A stretch of 32,175 nucleotides of DNA from Alphaproteobacteria bacterium (GTDB taxonomy: Bacteria > Pseudomonadota > Alphaproteobacteria > Puniceispirillales > Puniceispirillaceae): positions 1 through 32,175 of the forward strand of contig RFZL01000028.1 of assembly GCA_009920665.1 (NCBI GenBank). Direction: 5' to 3'. The notes below the pieces were generated by a model that was not told the origin of the DNA, did not search any database, and saw nothing but the letters and a program-made list of their open reading frames with translations. A program made the translations under genes and the position numbers. Positions 1 to 7,635 of this stretch are shown piece by piece (position 1 is the stretch's first letter; each line of letters opens with the position of its first letter).

Positions 1-117
1 GCCACAAAATCACGCCTGCGTCTGCCCCGCATTGAGCCGGTACCGCCGGACATGCCCGAACTCTCGGCCGAGACCATCGAGCGCATGATGCGGGGCGAGA
101 TGGATTTTCCAGCCTGA
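1..117 (+). CDS. 3' end of an unidentified gene (partial)
   Basis: An open frame enters from the left edge in frame 1 and ends at TGA 115-117, giving the last 38 residues of a protein. The visible tail is proline- and arginine-rich at first (LRLPRIEPVPPDMPEL), followed by a short helix-like stretch (SAETIERMMRGEMDF). Codon choice and GC are like the neighbouring genes, so it is probably real coding sequence. I do not recognise the family from so short a piece and assign no function. It is transcribed towards the convergent aldolase operon, with hairpins in the gap between them. Confidence 0.5.
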   Translation, partial: ATKSRLRLPRIEPVPPDMPELSAETIERMMRGEMDFPA

Positions 118-141
118 TCCGGCATCACGCCAACACAAGCC

Positions 142-163
142 CCGCCATCTGGACGGATAGCGG
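142..163 (+). repeat. Imperfect hairpin, first copy of a 25-bp element repeated at 19532
   Basis: Bases 142-166 (CCGCCATCTGGACGGATAGCG and GTGT) match bases 19532-19556 at 22 of 25 positions. Here the stem is CCGC/GCGG plus ATC/GAT around a C·A mismatch with a 6-base loop. It lies 25 bases after the stop of the partial first gene. Both copies sit just downstream of a plus-strand gene, so a role as a 3'-end or terminator-like element is plausible. This copy is the weaker hairpin. Confidence 0.4.
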
Positions 164-239
164 TGTGGTGTGATGGCAAAGCCGAAACCTCTTTGGCTAT
201 GGGGCGCATTGTGAATTTGCGGCCTTCAGATCATAATCT

Positions 240-278
240 GACTTTGCCGGGTAGACGGCTGCAGCACCGGCAAAAGTC
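240..278 (-). terminator. Hairpin downstream of the aldolase operon
   Basis: GACTTTGCCGG (240-250) pairs with CCGGCAAAAGTC (267-278), an 11-bp stem with one bulged A around a 16-base loop. It starts 21 bases past the aldolase stop codon. A smaller inverted repeat, CAGAT-cata-ATCTG (227-240), adjoins it. Neither side has a long T run, so intrinsic termination is uncertain. It could act on either convergent transcript or protect a 3' end. The rest of 118-298 shows no gene. Confidence 0.4.
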
Positions 279-298
279 ACCGACAGATCGCTGCAGGA

Positions 299-1324
299 TC
301 ACATGGCATCATAGCCCTGTCGAAACGTTTCATCGGCAGGGTGAAAGGCCGCGCCACCGTCAGCATAGCAGGGGTGGCGATACCATGGATGGGCGCTGCG
401 ATCAGCCATGCCGGCGATGTCCTGAAGATAGGCAAGCCCGTCCCCGGCAAGCCCTTCAACAATTCGGTCCCAGTCCGGATAGGATGTAAATGCATCCTGC
501 CAAATCGCCCGACCGGCAAGAAACCCTGATGCACCGGCCTTGAAGGCGTGCTCAAGAATATCACGAAATGCCTCTTTGCCGGCCCCGGCAGACAACATCA
601 CCCACGGCCGTCCGGCAAGCCGCCCCATTTCATCAAACAAAGCCTGCACATTGGCTGACCCATCGATGGCATCCGCATTCACCGGACTTTCCAGTTTGAA
701 AACATCGACACCATAATCAGGTCTGGCAAATTCCTCGACGGAGGCCAGCACCTGGTCACTCGCCTTTGCCTGCATTTCGACATAACCGCGTGATGCGGCT
801 GTCTCGTTGGCAAGCGGATATAGCAGCAGCTCGAGAAGAAACGGAATGTCATAGCGGGCACATTCATCACCAATCCGTTTCACATAGTCCTGTTGGAAGG
901 CAATATTTGCCGGCGCGGCGTCCGGGCGGTACCAGGCAAGAACCTTGACCGCGTCGCCACCAAGCCTTTTGATCTTGCTGACTGACCACTCATCGATGCT
1001 GGCCGAAAACCGCCCCTCGCCGGTTTCGGTAAAGATCGAGTCTTCAAGTGTTACGACCAGGCCCTTGTCCCGTGCCAGCGCATCGAACGCCACCGGAATG
1101 CCATAATGGGGGTCCAGAAGAACAGCAGAGCCCGGTCCCTGAAGCTGGCGCACGATTTCCAGTTTGAGTCTGGCAACTTCAGCCCATGGCGCCTCGGGGC
1201 GATTCAGGTGCCTGGCAATCGGGTTCTTGATTGGTGGACGCTGATCGGCTGCCACCATTTTGAACAATCCGGTCTCATCTGCCATGCGGCGCATCCCCAA
1301 AAGCTTTCCGGGAGTTAATTGCAT
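299..1324 (-). CDS. Class I aldolase of the LacD/YihT family
   Basis: A 341-residue (beta/alpha)8 aldolase of the tagatose-1,6-bisphosphate / sulfofructose-1-phosphate aldolase family. Landmarks: AADQR (25-29), VKVLAWY around Lys127, Glu165 in LLELLLYP, and the expected Schiff-base Lys210 in DVFKLESP. Near the end come LSAG and GASGFLAGRAIW, whose Arg binds phosphate in relatives. It should cleave a ketose-1-phosphate-type product made by the kinase encoded immediately upstream. Its ATG at 1324 lies one base after the kinase stop and has an excellent Shine-Dalgarno (GGAGGAA, 7 bases upstream), which sets the start over a longer upstream frame. It appears to be the last gene of the minus-strand operon. 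Family is secure; the true substrate (tagatose-type, sulfofructose-type or other) is not. Confidence 0.85.
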   Translation of the reverse strand: MQLTPGKLLGMRRMADETGLFKMVAADQRPPIKNPIARHLNRPEAPWAEVARLKLEIVRQLQGPGSAVLLDPHYGIPVAFDALARDKGLVVTLEDSIFTETGEGRFSASIDEWSVSKIKRLGGDAVKVLAWYRPDAAPANIAFQQDYVKRIGDECARYDIPFLLELLLYPLANETAASRGYVEMQAKASDQVLASVEEFARPDYGVDVFKLESPVNADAIDGSANVQALFDEMGRLAGRPWVMLSAGAGKEAFRDILEHAFKAGASGFLAGRAIWQDAFTSYPDWDRIVEGLAGDGLAYLQDIAGMADRSAHPWYRHPCYADGGAAFHPADETFRQGYDAM

Positions 1325-1325
1325 C

Positions 1326-2216
1326 TCAGTATTCCTCCATAAAGGCCGTGCAGCTTTGTCGGTCCGGCGACGCGCTGATACCGCCAAATTGTAGACATTT
1401 CATCGCGGCGGCGGCGTTTGCCGTCGTGATTGCCGAGGTTTCATCCATTCCCTCGCCAAGACAAAGGGCGAAAATGCCATGCCAGACATCACCGGCGCCG
1501 ATGGTGTCGACGGCCTCGACGGCGAACGCCGGAACATTGATCAACTCGCTGTCATGAAGGTGCCAGACACCCTTTTCACCGTCTGTCACACATACCCAGC
1601 AACCAGTGGCTTCACGCGCGCGCAACAATCCGTCTTCGATGCTGCCATCGGGCGCAAATGAATCCAGCCCCTGTTTTGAAAAGGCCAGATGCGTGGCACC
1701 ACGTGCATGATCTGCCGAAAAGGGCGCTTCGGCATCAATTATGATTGGAACATGTTGCTCACTGCCAAGTTCAATGGCCCAGCCCGTCAATTCAGGATGA
1801 CGGTTATCTGCCAGAACGGCACAGGGTATCGAGGCCGGTCTGGTCGATGTGGCCATCCTTGAAAATCCCTGACCCGCATAATTGAATGTTTGGCGTTCTC
1901 CCTGATGATTGACGAAGGCGGCCGAAACGGATGATCGTGCCTGCGGGGTAAGCGGGCTCATCGACATATCCACCAACTCTTCGCTCAGCGCCTGGTGGAT
2001 AAAGCGTCCCATCATATCGTCACCAAGATAGGTCGCAAGCATCGGCCGACCACCAAATCTGGCTATGGCAATGCTTGCATTCGCCCCGGGGCCACCAACA
2101 ATGAAGCGCGAATCATGGGCGCGCATTTTTTCACCCCGCGCCGAGAACCGATCGATATCCATGATCAGGTCTACAGTGGCGCGGCCTGCCACGATTATTG
2201 TGGCGGCGCTATCCAT
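1326..2216 (-). CDS. PfkB-family sugar kinase, YihV-like
   Basis: A 296-residue ribokinase/PfkB kinase, the same length class as E. coli YihV (sulfofructose kinase). GGPGANA (41-47) forms the sugar-side glycine motif, and DTIGAGD (237-243) carries the catalytic Asp243 and anion hole. Compared from memory with YihV, shared blocks include VLADxR, AFSxxGL, VDTxGAGDVxHG and the KC..GG..xxPD tail. Lys30, Asn112 and Arg139 align with YihV Lys27, Asn109 and Arg138, which I recall as contacts of the sugar sulfonate. The ATG at 2216 overlaps the upstream ThDP gene by eight bases (ATGGATAG); no clear ribosome site is seen, so coupled translation is likely. Together with the adjacent aldolase it forms a kinase/aldolase pair. 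The exact substrate is inferred only. Confidence 0.85.
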   Translation of the reverse strand: MDSAATIIVAGRATVDLIMDIDRFSARGEKMRAHDSRFIVGGPGANASIAIARFGGRPMLATYLGDDMMGRFIHQALSEELVDMSMSPLTPQARSSVSAAFVNHQGERQTFNYAGQGFSRMATSTRPASIPCAVLADNRHPELTGWAIELGSEQHVPIIIDAEAPFSADHARGATHLAFSKQGLDSFAPDGSIEDGLLRAREATGCWVCVTDGEKGVWHLHDSELINVPAFAVEAVDTIGAGDVWHGIFALCLGEGMDETSAITTANAAAAMKCLQFGGISASPDRQSCTAFMEEY

Positions 2217-3819
2217 TGGCAAAGGTCGGGGCGGCCAGCCCATGGATCCTGACATTGATACATGCCGGCCTGCCACTGGCGAGTGCGCGTGCGAATGCCG
2301 GCGCGAGCTCGGCAAGGCTGGTGACATATTCACCATGTCCACCAAGCGCCGATGCCACCTCGTCATATCGGGCGTCACTCAATCCACAGGCAAAAACACG
2401 GTCCGGACCAAAGTCCCGCTCCTGGATCCTGACCTCCGCATTCCACTGCAAATCATTGCCAATGACCACCACCACCGGCATGTTTTCGCGCACTGCCGTC
2501 TCAAATTCGGCCAGATGGAAGCCGACGGTTCCATCACCCATGAATGCCAGCACATGCGTGTCAGGCAGGGCCTGTTTTATCGCCATGGCATAGCTCAAAC
2601 TGCCGCCAATTGCCCCCGACACGCCATTTATCATCACCAGATGACGTGTCAGCATAGACTGCACCCATTGGCCAATCTCACCGCCATCGGACACCGCGAC
2701 GATATTTTCGTGTGAGGCCAGAATGTCACTGACAGCACTGACAAAGGACAAGGAGTTCAGTTCCTGCCTGTCCTCTGCATCATCAGCCGCTGCAACGTCA
2801 CGGCGCGCGATTTCGTCCTGTAGCGATTCATGCCAGTTCGCGGTGACATTGCCGGCGGGCGCCAGTTGCTCCAGCATCGCGATGGCCTCTGCGGGAGAGA
2901 GGTCGACCATCTCCTGCAATCGATCACCAAGATTGCCGCGCGCCTGCGCCAGAATCCGCTCGTCACCAATATAGGCAAACCATTTGGCCTCGGCACTGAA
3001 CGGCCCAACCGCCCCATAAGCAAGTGAGAAATCCACCGGCTTGCCGACAAGGATGATGACATCGGCACGGCGCGCCATGGATTTGAAGTTGCCAAGCCGC
3101 GGATCATTCAGGCCTCGCGGACTGTCCATCAGCACGACAGGCACCTGCAACCGCCGCTCGAGCGATCGCAACGTCGCGGCATGATGCGGCATGCCAAGAG
3201 ATGGCCCCGCGATAATCAATGGTGTTTTCGCCGCCGCCAGCATGGCTGCGAGCCGGTCCGAAGGAGAGGTCGGTTCAGCCGTTATCGCAGGATCCCGCTG
3301 TTCGGCCGGGGGCATGTCATCCAGATCACTGGTCAGAACATCCGCCGCAAGTGCCAGATGCGCCGGACCCGGCATCCCCGTTCGTGCCGCCGCAATGGCG
3401 GCAAATGTATATTCTGCAAGGTCGCTAGTCCGGCATACCCGCTGCGAATATTTGGTCACCGCGCTGGTAATCCGCACCTGGTCCATTTCCTGGAAGCTGC
3501 CTTTATTGTCAAGGCTGGCCTCGGAATCCCCACTTAGCAGCAGCACCGGTGTTTGCGACTGACTGGCGGTAAATAACGGGGCAATGGCATTACACAAGCC
3601 GGCCCCCGCCGTCACCATGGCGACACCAAGGCCGCCGGTAATGCGGGCATGGGCCTCTGCCATATAGAGCGCGGCTGCTTCATGGCGTACATGAACAATC
3701 CGGATATTCTCATCAAGACAGGCATCGAAGAGCGGCATGATCTGATTGCCCGAGAGCGCGAAGATTGTTCTCACACCCGCGCCCTTCAATATTCTGATCA
3801 ATGCAGCCGACGCCTTCAT
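2209..3819 (-). CDS. ThDP-dependent enzyme, acetolactate synthase-like
   Basis: A 536-residue three-domain thiamine diphosphate enzyme of the IlvB/oxalyl-CoA decarboxylase/benzaldehyde lyase group. The N-terminal Pyr domain has the cofactor-activating Glu47 in HVRHEAAALYMAEAHAR. The C-terminal PP domain has the metal/diphosphate motif GDG (428-430) through Asn455. Retention of the Glu argues against glyoxylate carboligase, which lacks it. It may decarboxylate or carboligate a 2-keto acid from the pathway, or cleave an acyloin; the substrate is unknown. ATG 3819 is chosen because GGAAGG lies 7 bases before it; the ATG at 3843 would place that site inside the gene. It follows an SDR after 63 bases and overlaps the kinase gene by 8 bases. 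Confidence 0.8.
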   Translation of the reverse strand: MKASAALIRILKGAGVRTIFALSGNQIMPLFDACLDENIRIVHVRHEAAALYMAEAHARITGGLGVAMVTAGAGLCNAIAPLFTASQSQTPVLLLSGDSEASLDNKGSFQEMDQVRITSAVTKYSQRVCRTSDLAEYTFAAIAAARTGMPGPAHLALAADVLTSDLDDMPPAEQRDPAITAEPTSPSDRLAAMLAAAKTPLIIAGPSLGMPHHAATLRSLERRLQVPVVLMDSPRGLNDPRLGNFKSMARRADVIILVGKPVDFSLAYGAVGPFSAEAKWFAYIGDERILAQARGNLGDRLQEMVDLSPAEAIAMLEQLAPAGNVTANWHESLQDEIARRDVAAADDAEDRQELNSLSFVSAVSDILASHENIVAVSDGGEIGQWVQSMLTRHLVMINGVSGAIGGSLSYAMAIKQALPDTHVLAFMGDGTVGFHLAEFETAVRENMPVVVVIGNDLQWNAEVRIQERDFGPDRVFACGLSDARYDEVASALGGHGEYVTSLAELAPAFARALASGRPACINVRIHGLAAPTFANG

Positions 3820-3882
3820 GATCCAGCCTTCCCATGCTGGCAAACCGCCCTTCCATCTGCACGAACAGGAAATTGCGGCGCG

Positions 3883-4596
3883 CTAGCCAATTGAATATCC
3901 CCCATCAACAACAAGTGTTTGCCCGGTTACGAACTCCGCCTGCTCACTGGCCAGAAACAACGCCGGACCGGCGATGTCGTCAGGCTGTCCCCAGCGCCCG
4001 AATGGTGTGCGGGAAATGACCGCATCATAATGCACGGTATCGGCGCGGCCCCGCTTGGTCTGTTCGGTTACGACAAAGCCGGGGGCAATGGCATTGACCC
4101 TGACACCATGTGGCGCATATTTCAGCGCCAATGATTTGGTTAGCTGATGGATTGCCGCCTTGCTTGCCCCATAGGCGGGCACTTTTGGACTGCCAAAAAA
4201 ACTGTACATGGAGGCAATATTGATCACCACACCCCTGGCCGCGATCAAAGCAGCTTCGAAATGTCTTACAACATCAAAATTGCCAATCAGATTGACGTCG
4301 ATAACCTGACGAAACACATCAAGATCATCTTCCAAGTCACGGCGCGATATCGCGGCGCAATTGACCAATACATCCAGACGCGAAAACTGGCTGGCCAGCG
4401 CGGAAATCGCGCCGGTGTCACATACATCAAGCTGATGATAAACCGCCACCCCCTCCGGCATCGACAACGGTTCAGCCTCAACACCGGTGATGACCACCCG
4501 GTCACCTTGCGCCGCGGCTGCCCTCGCAATGGCAGCGCCAATGCCATCAAGGCTTGCGCCAACCACAAGCCAAACGCGCTGGTCTGTCTCACTCAT
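3883..4596 (-). CDS. Short-chain dehydrogenase/reductase
   Basis: A 237-residue classical SDR oxidoreductase. It has a dinucleotide loop variant GASLDGIG near residue 12, the NCAAIS counterpart of NNAG, INIASM with the catalytic Ser, and the active-site YGASK. The C-terminal FVTGQTLVVDGGYSIG ending is typical of FabG/gluconate-5-dehydrogenase-type members. Start at ATG 4596 fits the family N-terminus and falls 16 bases after the upstream SDR stop; a longer frame would add residues overlapping that gene. It probably interconverts an alcohol and ketone of the sugar acid using NAD(P). It is one of three SDRs in the operon. Specific substrate cannot be read from sequence. Confidence 0.85.
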   Translation of the reverse strand: MSETDQRVWLVVGASLDGIGAAIARAAAAQGDRVVITGVEAEPLSMPEGVAVYHQLDVCDTGAISALASQFSRLDVLVNCAAISRRDLEDDLDVFRQVIDVNLIGNFDVVRHFEAALIAARGVVINIASMYSFFGSPKVPAYGASKAAIHQLTKSLALKYAPHGVRVNAIAPGFVVTEQTKRGRADTVHYDAVISRTPFGRWGQPDDIAGPALFLASEQAEFVTGQTLVVDGGYSIG

Positions 4597-4612
4597 CACG
4601 CACTCTCGCCCC

Positions 4613-5362
4613 TCATGTGATAAACCCGCCGCCGCCAAGGTTAAGCATGGATCCGCTTGCATAGTTGAATTTTCCGGAAATCAGGTCGATCACCGGCATT
4701 GCGATATCCACCGGGTCCGCCACCGCGCCACAGGCGATTGTGGACTCGATGGCCGCCCTCGTTTTCGGGTCGGCAAGCATGGTGCTGGTCATGTCGGTGC
4801 GGGTCACCCCCGGACGCACCGAAAACACGGAAATGCCATGTGGCGCAAATTCCTTTGCGGCGCCGATGGTAAATACATCAACAGCCCCTTTACTGGCTGC
4901 ATAGACGCTCTTCTGGGCCCGCCCGCCAATGGTGGCTGCCATTGAGGACATATTGACGATCACCCCGGCATCGCCTTTCGCCATGGCGCGTGCAGCAAAG
5001 TCCCGACAACACAGGATCAGGCCAACGACATTGACCGCGAATGTCGAATGTACAAAATCATGATCAACATCAGTGATGGAACGCGGTCCATTGTCGATGC
5101 CGGCAGCGGTCACCAGCGCCTGCGCCGGCCCCATCGACATTTCAATTTCCTCAAAAAAATGCGCAACACTCCTGGGAGCAGTTACATCCAGCGCGAATGC
5201 CTCTATCCGGCCATCCGACGCCGCGACCATATCATCCGCCGCTTTCCGGTTGCTGCCATAGCTTATGGCCACACGCCAGCCAGCATCCGCAGCCGACAAG
5301 GCAATTTGCCTGCCGATTCCCCGGTTGCCCCCGGTAACGATTAACAGCCTGTTTTCGCTCAT
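4613..5362 (-). CDS. Short-chain dehydrogenase/reductase
   Basis: A 249-residue classical SDR. It shows TGGNRGIG (cofactor loop), a TAAGI counterpart of NNAG, VNMSSMAAT with the catalytic Ser, and YAASK (Tyr and Lys of the active site), and ends LNLGGGGFIT. Its ATG overlaps the TGA of the large UxaA subunit (ATGA, 5359-5362), so the two are translationally coupled. That suggests it works on the substrate or product of the dehydratase. SDRs of this type act on 3-keto or sugar-alcohol positions; no closer assignment is justified. Confidence 0.85.
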   Translation of the reverse strand: MSENRLLIVTGGNRGIGRQIALSAADAGWRVAISYGSNRKAADDMVAASDGRIEAFALDVTAPRSVAHFFEEIEMSMGPAQALVTAAGIDNGPRSITDVDHDFVHSTFAVNVVGLILCCRDFAARAMAKGDAGVIVNMSSMAATIGGRAQKSVYAASKGAVDVFTIGAAKEFAPHGISVFSVRPGVTRTDMTSTMLADPKTRAAIESTIACGAVADPVDIAMPVIDLISGKFNYASGSMLNLGGGGFIT

Positions 5363-6570
5363 AGCGCATCCTTCAATCTAGGTAACATGAACTGGCCCTC
5401 GCCGAATGTTTCTGACGCCGTTTCTGCTCCATTGAACACCGCATTCATCCTCGCCAGCACTGTCTGTTGCGCGCCGCCACGGTCAAGCTCGCCCGTAAAA
5501 TAGCCATCCAGCTCAACGTCGATATCCTCACGCCAGTGCCGCAATGTCTGTGGATTGCCACAGATTTTTATGATCGGACATAGAGGGTTGCCGGAAGGAT
5601 TGAAAACACCCATCGCAAACAGCCCGAGGTTGCATCCCGCCATCATCATGCCGGTAAGCGAAACCGGACTGAAAAAAGGCGTGTCCATGAAATGCAGGCC
5701 CGGCGCGCCCGGAGGCATTCCAAATTCCAGGGCAGAGACAAAATCGGTTGTACCTGTCTTGCTTACCGCCCCCATTGATTTCTCAATCAACGTGGTCAGC
5801 CCCCCGTCAATATTCTCCCGGGTGGGGTTGGTGCCGCGATAATCCTTGCCACTGTCCTGGTCCATCAATCTGGCGCGGTAGCTGATGAAATCCAGCACCA
5901 TCTGTCTTGTCACCGGATCGGGGCACCGGTCCTCAAACACGGCTTCCGCGCCGATGAATTCCGCTGTTTCCGAGACCACAGCCGACCCGCCTGCCGCTAT
6001 GGTGAGATCGCAGATATCACCGATTACCGGATTGCTGCAGATGCTGCTGGAGACATCACTGCCGCCACATTCAAGCGCCAGCGCAACAGCGTCCTGCCCA
6101 ACCATGCTCCGGCGCTGCTCAAGCTTGTTTTGCCGGCTGGCGAGCATCTGCAATTTCTCGGTGCCTTCGGCCACGGCCTGGGCCCGCCCGCCGCATTGCA
6201 TGAAAGCGAGATATTCAATCGGGATGGCTGCGTCAGTTTCCCCGGCGAGCCGCTCTGCCGACACCCGGTCATGTGTCAATACCAGCGCCGCGCCTACATT
6301 CGGATGGGTCAGCACGCTCCGGATAAAGCGCTCGACCATCACCTCATCACTTTTTTGCAACCCGCGAGACAACGCCCCGATGATGCACAGCGAGTCTGGA
6401 TCGGTGGCCGCAATGGCGGCGGCCAGGCGATCGGTCAGCGCCACGGTGGACAGCACGATCCGATGATTTCGGATGCCCACCCGGCCATCAGATCGGCGAT
6501 ACCCATGCCATTCGAGACTGCTAGCAAAGTCAAAAAGGTCAGTGCTACTCACAGTTATGGACATGTACAT
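5359..6570 (-). CDS. UxaA-family sugar-acid dehydratase, large subunit
   Basis: A 403-residue homologue of the catalytic part of altronate/galactarate dehydratase. Landmarks are GYRRSDGRVGIRNH near residue 23, ECGGSD, a SETAEFIGAE block, NPT..NIDGGLTTLIEKSMGAVSKTGTT, FMDTPFFSPVSLTG and KICGNP. CGGSD and the SETxEFxGAE pattern favour UxaA over the related sulfolactate sulfo-lyase large subunit SuyB, which I recall as CGESD, but SuyB is the main alternative. The N-terminal SAF domain, fused in E. coli UxaA, is here a separate upstream gene. Start is ATG 6570 (GGTGA upstream), overlapping the small-subunit gene by 26 bases; ATG 6564 and GTG 6552 are possible. It likely dehydrates a hexonate or similar acid to a 2-keto-3-deoxy acid. 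Confidence 0.82.
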   Translation of the reverse strand: MYMSITVSSTDLFDFASSLEWHGYRRSDGRVGIRNHRIVLSTVALTDRLAAAIAATDPDSLCIIGALSRGLQKSDEVMVERFIRSVLTHPNVGAALVLTHDRVSAERLAGETDAAIPIEYLAFMQCGGRAQAVAEGTEKLQMLASRQNKLEQRRSMVGQDAVALALECGGSDVSSSICSNPVIGDICDLTIAAGGSAVVSETAEFIGAEAVFEDRCPDPVTRQMVLDFISYRARLMDQDSGKDYRGTNPTRENIDGGLTTLIEKSMGAVSKTGTTDFVSALEFGMPPGAPGLHFMDTPFFSPVSLTGMMMAGCNLGLFAMGVFNPSGNPLCPIIKICGNPQTLRHWREDIDVELDGYFTGELDRGGAQQTVLARMNAVFNGAETASETFGEGQFMLPRLKDAL

Positions 6571-6805
6571 GCTCACCCTGTTCGATGGGATGCGTTGCCA
6601 CGCCGATCTTGATGCCGTATTTGACAACCGCCTCGCCGATGGCGATGGCCCGCAAACTCACCTTGTGCCCGAACGGCACCTTGTCTGCGATGGTCATGCC
6701 GTCGCTCAGGTGGGCGATCCCGGCATCCTCATCCAACAAGGTTGCCACATTGTCAGCCGGGCTCAAGACCAGAAACCGCCTGCCACGCTGCGTTCCTAGT
6801 TGCAT
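6545..6805 (-). CDS. UxaA-type dehydratase small (SAF-domain) subunit
   Basis: An 86-residue protein made of a single SAF domain as in the N-terminus of altronate dehydratase: FLVLSPADNVATLLDEDAG, then VPFGHKVSLRAIAIGEAVVKYG, ending IGVATHPIEQGEHVHVHN. It should pair with the large subunit encoded next, with its His-rich tail near the metal site. The same two-gene layout is seen in SuyAB sulfolactate sulfo-lyase (about 8 and 42 kDa subunits). Its ATG overlaps the upstream SDR stop by 10 bases and its 3' end overlaps the large-subunit start. Confidence 0.8.
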   Translation of the reverse strand: MQLGTQRGRRFLVLSPADNVATLLDEDAGIAHLSDGMTIADKVPFGHKVSLRAIAIGEAVVKYGIKIGVATHPIEQGEHVHVHNCE

Positions 6806-7524
6806 ACGATGCCCCCGTCCACATTGATCACCTGACCGGTGATATATGCGGAGTCAGGACCAAGAAGGAACTGGATCACGCTCGCCACCTCGTCCGCTGT
6901 GCCGAGGCGCTTCATCGGAACCTCGCCCACCACATTATCAATACCGCGATTGGCAATGATCTGCTGCGGCATGGTGGTGTCGATAAATCCGGGAGCCACA
7001 ACATTCACCAGAACGTGTGGCGCTTCCTTTCTAGCGAGGGATCGCGCCATCCCGACCAAGGCTCCCTTGGCTGCGCTATACGCCGTATGCCCCGGCGCTC
7101 CTCGCCTGAAAGCCAAGGAACTGACCAGCACGACACGCGCACCGGATTCATTCAACAAGGCCTGACGAGCGGTCGCATACAGCGCATAGACATTGCGAAT
7201 ATTTGCCGCCATGACCGGATCATAGACCGCCTCGACATCACCTGAAGCCATGTCATCGGGCACGAAGATACCGGCCAGATGAACCAGCCCATACAGATGG
7301 TCTTCCTTGCCCAGAATTGCGCGGCATGCCGCCTCATCCTCCAGCCCGGAGCAGTGATAGACAAGACGGCTGGCGTCCGATATCGCGGCTTCCAGAATCC
7401 CCGCGCCCCGGGGATTGACATCGATGGCGATAACCCGCGCGCCCAGATCAATCAGGCGATTGACCAGAGGGACCCCAATCCCGCCCGAGGCGCCTGTAAC
7501 AATTATTGTTTTTCCATCGAACAT
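6796..7524 (-). CDS. Short-chain dehydrogenase/reductase
   Basis: A 242-residue classical SDR: TGASGGIG cofactor loop, LAGIF at the NNAG position, VLVSSLAF with the catalytic Ser, YSAAK active site, and the YITGQVINVDGG ending. ATG 7524 is chosen because MFDGKTIIVTGASGGIG is the family-typical N-terminus. A longer reading would run into the intrinsic terminator behind dctP. The upstream ribosome site is weak. It is the first gene after the TRAP binding protein and overlaps the small dehydratase subunit gene, so it heads the enzyme part of the operon. A FabG-like oxidoreductase; substrate unknown. Confidence 0.85.
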   Translation of the reverse strand: MFDGKTIIVTGASGGIGVPLVNRLIDLGARVIAIDVNPRGAGILEAAISDASRLVYHCSGLEDEAACRAILGKEDHLYGLVHLAGIFVPDDMASGDVEAVYDPVMAANIRNVYALYATARQALLNESGARVVLVSSLAFRRGAPGHTAYSAAKGALVGMARSLARKEAPHVLVNVVAPGFIDTTMPQQIIANRGIDNVVGEVPMKRLGTADEVASVIQFLLGPDSAYITGQVINVDGGIVCN

Positions 7525-7575
7525 AGAGAACCACCAACAAGCAGATTGCGACGTAGGGGAATCCAGAAAATAAAA

Positions 7576-7603
7576 GGCGGGCCCATGGTTCCACAGGCCC
7601 GCC
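7576..7603 (-). terminator. Intrinsic terminator behind dctP
   Basis: GGCGGGCC (7576-7583) and GGCCCGCC (7596-7603) form a perfect 8-bp GC-only stem with a 12-base loop. On the minus strand the stem is followed by TTTTATTTT. It sits between dctP and the next SDR. It should limit read-through, keep the binding-protein message abundant and separate it from the downstream enzyme genes. Confidence 0.75.
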
Positions 7604-7635
7604 AACAATCCATGATTATGATTGTCCTGGGAGGG

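Noticed and set aside
2209-3819. Glyoxylate carboligase assignment for the ThDP enzyme, with a tartronate-semialdehyde reductase downstream
   Set aside because: The activating Glu47 is present, whereas glyoxylate carboligase lacks it, and the hydroxyacid dehydrogenase is YihU-like rather than GarR-like.
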